DNA from: Bacteroidia bacterium
GTDB lineage: Bacteria; Bacteroidota; Bacteroidia; Flavobacteriales; NORP286
Assembly (NCBI GenBank): GCA_016763665.1
Contig: JAESTI010000337.1
Span: 1-9,531 of the forward strand
DNA: 9,531 nucleotides
Direction of reading: 5' to 3'
This document shows positions 7,901 to 9,531 of this stretch, piece after piece. Below the pieces are notes generated by a model. That model worked only from the letters and a program-made list of their open reading frames with translations, was not told the origin of the DNA and did no database searches. Position numbers and translations under genes: made by a program. Position 1 is the stretch's first letter; each line of letters starts with the position of its first letter.

Positions 7901-8422
7901 ACTCCTCCATTCGGTAGAAGTGGACGAATAAATAGTGTTGGTGCTAAAGAGATTTACAGAAGTCTCCAGAAAAAATTTAAAATCCCGGGTGGAACCTTTA
8001 ATCGAATTTTCAATGGCATTGTGCCAATCATCAAAAACCGTTATTGGTAATTCACTAGCAACAAGACTTCTTAAAGCGTTAATATAATTCTCAAAGTCAG
8101 GAAAAGCCTTTAATCGTTTTTTAAGCATAGAGTTTGCCGTTCCCATTATCATGCGCTGCTGATCAAGACTAAACACTTCATCATCTTTCCAGAGTTTGTG
8201 GAATTTTGTTGCAAGCTTCTCGCCCTTTTCTTTATGAGAAGCCACTAAAAATTGCTCCAAATCGACAATAAATTCTTCAGGTGTTGTTGTGAACTTCCTA
8301 ATTATCTGTGACTGGGAAGAAAGAGAATTGAATAGAAAAAAGAGAATAATAGAACACCGAACAAGACAACTAAAGATTTTAGCTCTTTGATAATACCATA
8401 ATTGCCCAGCCTTCCTTTTCAT
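4991..8422 (-). CDS. Giant exported beta-rich protein of unknown function, N-terminal 1143 residues
   Basis: ATG 8422 starts a frame that overlaps the end of prmA by 44 bp; no other ATG occurs for about 90 codons. A signal peptide is visible: basic start, hydrophobic core about 19-33, then SLSSQSQ. There is no lipobox. Together with the in-frame C-terminal part it makes about 1,499 residues. Most of it looks like extended beta structure, with recurring patterns such as KGLRGSGKLDYLTSS (about 780-794) and GRKRYRGSGNYDY (about 1067-1079), loosely like periplasmic beta-scaffold (OstA/AsmA-type) proteins; this likeness is an impression only. Residues about 470-526 look like a helix-helix-hairpin (winged-helix-like) unit: FYAEELAKYMKLSPDAIRGL, then EGYIYYDYSDEIIYI. 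I do not recognise a named family. It is probably an envelope protein of Bacteroidota, translationally coupled to prmA. Confidence 0.85.
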   Translation of the reverse strand: MKRKAGQLWYYQRAKIFSCLVRCSIILFFLFNSLSSQSQIIRKFTTTPEEFIVDLEQFLVASHKEKGEKLATKFHKLWKDDEVFSLDQQRMIMGTANSMLKKRLKAFPDFENYINALRSLVASELPITVFDDWHNAIENSIKGSTRDFKFFLETSVNLFSTNTIYSSTSTEWRSSNSNFIFKFDKVPFIEFPDLDLICYSKGDSSKIINTHGKYYPLKKTWVGKGGKVTWEKAGLDPEVVYALIRNYEIAINKSLYAVDSVIFYNKSMFTVSHLGKLEEACRANRTVENATYPRFSSYDKTIEVPKIAQNVSYIGGFSMEGTKIIGSGSKNQLAKMSFYKDGKVAVFVKGKRFLFAKGKISADDAATSIYIENDSIYHPGLNLKYLVDEREFAFIRKTKGDFYDSYHDLNMNFEAIYWKFDQPTMEMKTLSGAGEIPALIVSSEFFNKADFMKWGSMMDYNPLGKLASYAKKYELDEFYAEELAKYMKLSPDAIRGLLMDFANEGYIYYDYSDEIIYIRPKLKHYIKSNAGRKDYDAIYFTSLVDGTNATLDLQTGNLEIRGVPHFFLSDSQNVVALPNRQTITIKKNRNVIFSGVVVTKRFDFYGRDFDFNYDDFTIYMEKLDSVKIKIPTGKLDEDGRPIQVYMQSTLEKLSGNLQIDHPKNKSGRMRKHFRNYPIFNSETDSYVFYGKQKIQKGLYARNKFYFHVEPFTIDSLETFDVNSMAFGGTFVSAGIFPNFKEKLKAREDNSLGFISQTPEEGYEIYKGKGQYFAGIDLSNKGLRGSGKLDYLTSSSQSSSFLFLPDSANFKANLFDMKKDQFGVASFPHVGAYETQNHWVPQRDSMYIKMKKGIPIHMFEDEVLFNGDMVLTPRELSGNGIARLIDSELESDYMVFKMESYLADTADFRLISIDKDKLAFDARGVIANLDLKERIGKFKSNDQNSSTVIFPYNQYIGSFKGFTWEMDQKTLGFETPPSADIEDSYLTSIHPKQDSLRFSAPKATYNLVDYIIYCEQVSEILVADAIIIPESGKVVVQKKAKMQTLLNSRIIANTSTKYHTIYDATVNILGRKRYRGSGNYDYVTKDNQMKTFYFKEVDVDTSLHTYATGDIRESMNFILNPKFLYKGKVILTSSEEFLEFKGYV

Positions 8423-9215
8423 CAGTTGAAAGTACTTTTAAATTGTGAGAAGCAGCAGGTTTTGATAATTCTTCTATATCCGATGTATAAAAACCACTTA
8501 ACAAAAGTATTCCATCATCTTTAAGATTCAATGAGAAACTTTCCATTAAGCTCAATAATACATTTCGGTTAATATTTGCTAAGATAAAGTCATATTTATT
8601 TTTACCAAATATTTCCGAATTATCTTTTACCAGAACTACTTTATCTTCAACGTTATTTTGCCTTACATTTTCAACTGCGTTCTCATAAACTTTCTCATCA
8701 ATGTCATAAGCTATAACACTATCGGCAGCAAGCTTGCTGGCGAGAATGGCTAACACTCCAGTTCCACATCCTATATCCAAAACAGTTTTCTCTTGAATAT
8801 CTTGCCTTAACAAAGATTTTACCATCAGTTGAGTTGTCGCATGATGGCCTGTTCCAAATGACATTTTAGGATCAATAATGATCTCGTAGTCATATGCCCT
8901 ATTAACTTTATGAAACGAAGATCGAATAATACAATCATGACCTATTTCAATCGGTTGAAAATTGTTTTCCCATTCTTTATTCCAGTTTTTCTCTTCAAGT
9001 TCTTCAATTTTATATGAAAATTGAAACTGCTCAACATACTTGTCCCTTACATTCAAGATGCTCTGTTCATCAAATAAGTTGCTTGGGATATATGCCTTTA
9101 CAACTTCTGCTGTTTCTTCGAATCCCTCAAAACCTATTTCTGATAGTTCCGCAATTAAAATATCACTTTGCAACAAACTGTCTTTAAATGCAAAAGTGAT
9201 TACTTTGTAATACAT
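8379..9215 (-). CDS. prmA: Ribosomal protein L11 methyltransferase PrmA
   Basis: PrmA uses S-adenosylmethionine to trimethylate amino groups of ribosomal protein L11 in the cytoplasm. The 278 residues are a normal family length. The first 90 or so form the L11-recognition domain, with the conserved NWNKEW element at 77-82. The catalytic domain begins near the family signature DPKMSFGTGHHATTQ (115-129). The SAM-binding loop is VLDIGCGTG (145-153), the acidic ribose-binding position falls in AYDIDE (169-174), and the ANINRNVL motif at 213-220 corresponds to the substrate-side loop of this methyltransferase class. The start at 9215 leaves a complete N-terminal domain; GAGG lies 8 bases before the ATG. 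The gene ends with TAA and overlaps the start of the giant exported protein by 44 bp, suggesting one transcript and coupled translation. Confidence 0.97.
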   Translation of the reverse strand: MYYKVITFAFKDSLLQSDILIAELSEIGFEGFEETAEVVKAYIPSNLFDEQSILNVRDKYVEQFQFSYKIEELEEKNWNKEWENNFQPIEIGHDCIIRSSFHKVNRAYDYEIIIDPKMSFGTGHHATTQLMVKSLLRQDIQEKTVLDIGCGTGVLAILASKLAADSVIAYDIDEKVYENAVENVRQNNVEDKVVLVKDNSEIFGKNKYDFILANINRNVLLSLMESFSLNLKDDGILLLSGFYTSDIEELSKPAASHNLKVLSTDEKEGWAIMVLSKS

Positions 9216-9320
9216 TTCTGAAGCCTCATTTTATAACCTTTTAGCATTAAATTGAGTATAATATAATTGCCATCCATCCATTATCACATTGAATTTCTGA
9301 TAGATAGTTCTTTTAATTAG

Positions 9321-9334
9321 TCTACGAAAGTAGA
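9321..9334 (-). promoter_or_regulatory. Possible prmA -7 box within a small GAAA-loop inverted repeat
   Basis: TCTAC-GAAA-GTAGA (9321-9334) is a perfect 5-bp inverted repeat around a GAAA loop in the 143-bp region between prmA and the divergent gene. On the minus strand it contains TACTTTCG (9325-9332), one base from TAnnTTTG, which would give prmA a leader of about 100 nt. No clear -33 element is seen. On the plus strand TATAATTG (9262-9269) is a one-mismatch -7 candidate for the divergent gene. Confidence 0.3.
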
Positions 9335-9358
9335 AAATATCAAATTAAACGGTTAAAA

Positions 9359-9531
9359 ATGAAAATATTACATTTTAAACCATATTGCTTGTTAAAACTG
9401 TATTTTATTGTTTCAATTTTGTCTGTTAACTTGGTTTATGGACAGGGAAACAAAAAAGCCATTCATGATCTCAAAATGAAAGCAGAAGAAAGTTATTTAA
9501 CTTCTGATTTCTCCAAAGCACTTTCTTATTA
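9359..9531 (+). CDS. Exported protein with TPR-like start, partial (N-terminus only)
   Basis: ATG 9359 opens a frame that stays open to the window edge, 57 complete codons. The first 29 residues form a signal peptide: KILHFKPY is basic, followed by a hydrophobic core (LYFIVSILSVNLVYG) and a likely cut around GQ. Then comes KMKAEESYLTSDFSKALSYY, the A/B helix pattern of a TPR repeat and similar to the start of the exported TPR/PD40 protein at the left end. It is transcribed divergently from prmA. A TPR-containing envelope protein is likely; anything more specific would need the missing sequence. Confidence 0.75.
   Translation, partial: MKILHFKPYCLLKLYFIVSILSVNLVYGQGNKKAIHDLKMKAEESYLTSDFSKALSY

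Noticed and set aside
3923..8422. Genome-wide reassignment of UAG to a sense codon
   Set aside because: plsY ends with TAG where the family normally ends, and reading past it yields 18 unrelated residues; only partial suppression remains plausible from this window.
4921..8422. Fusion or transposon boundary at the TAG/ATG junction of the giant gene
   Set aside because: No repeats, inverted ends or change in base composition at 4921-4993, and the frame is continuous.

Overview
The window looks like chromosomal DNA from a free-living member of the Bacteroidota, probably the Cytophagales. The DNA is AT-rich. The exported proteins are typical of that phylum (TPR plus PD40 propeller plus carboxypeptidase-regulatory-like domain). 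PlsY and PrmA read like Bacteroidota homologues, and one upstream site, TACCTTTG, matches the Bacteroidota -7 box TAnnTTTG. No mobile element, CRISPR array, tRNA or rRNA was seen.

Layout from left to right. Positions 1-2446 (minus strand) hold the first 815 residues of a large exported envelope protein whose C-terminus lies outside the window. A 13-bp direct repeat and a possible promoter precede it. Next come a perfect 10-bp hairpin terminator (2561-2590) and a possible 33-residue single-pass membrane peptide (2646-2747), both on the minus strand, then about 300 bp with nothing recognisable. Positions 3045-3686 (minus) encode PlsY, the acyl-phosphate:glycerol-3-phosphate acyltransferase of phospholipid synthesis. 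It has a leader of about 210 nt, a good promoter match and an inverted repeat at the predicted transcript start. Positions 3923-8422 (minus) form one frame of 1,499 sense-codon positions for a very large exported protein of unknown function. Its start overlaps the end of prmA (8379-9215, minus), the ribosomal protein L11 methyltransferase. A divergent gene for an exported, probably TPR-containing protein starts at 9359 and runs off the right edge.

The most notable observation is that two neighbouring genes are each interrupted by one in-frame TAG, with coding sequence continuing in the same frame on both sides: plsY at codon 91 (3414-3416) and the giant exported protein at codon 1144 (4991-4993). 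In plsY all three conserved motifs survive, two of them downstream of the TAG. The causes to separate are sequencing or assembly error, recent nonsense mutation, and amber suppression or readthrough. Wholesale reassignment of UAG looks unlikely because plsY also ends with TAG at what looks like its natural C-terminus.

Functionally the window mixes housekeeping genes (prmA, plsY) with envelope proteins. prmA and the giant protein are probably co-transcribed and translationally coupled, while plsY appears to have its own promoter. The left gene resembles PorE-type proteins in domain order, but its C-terminal domain cannot be seen.
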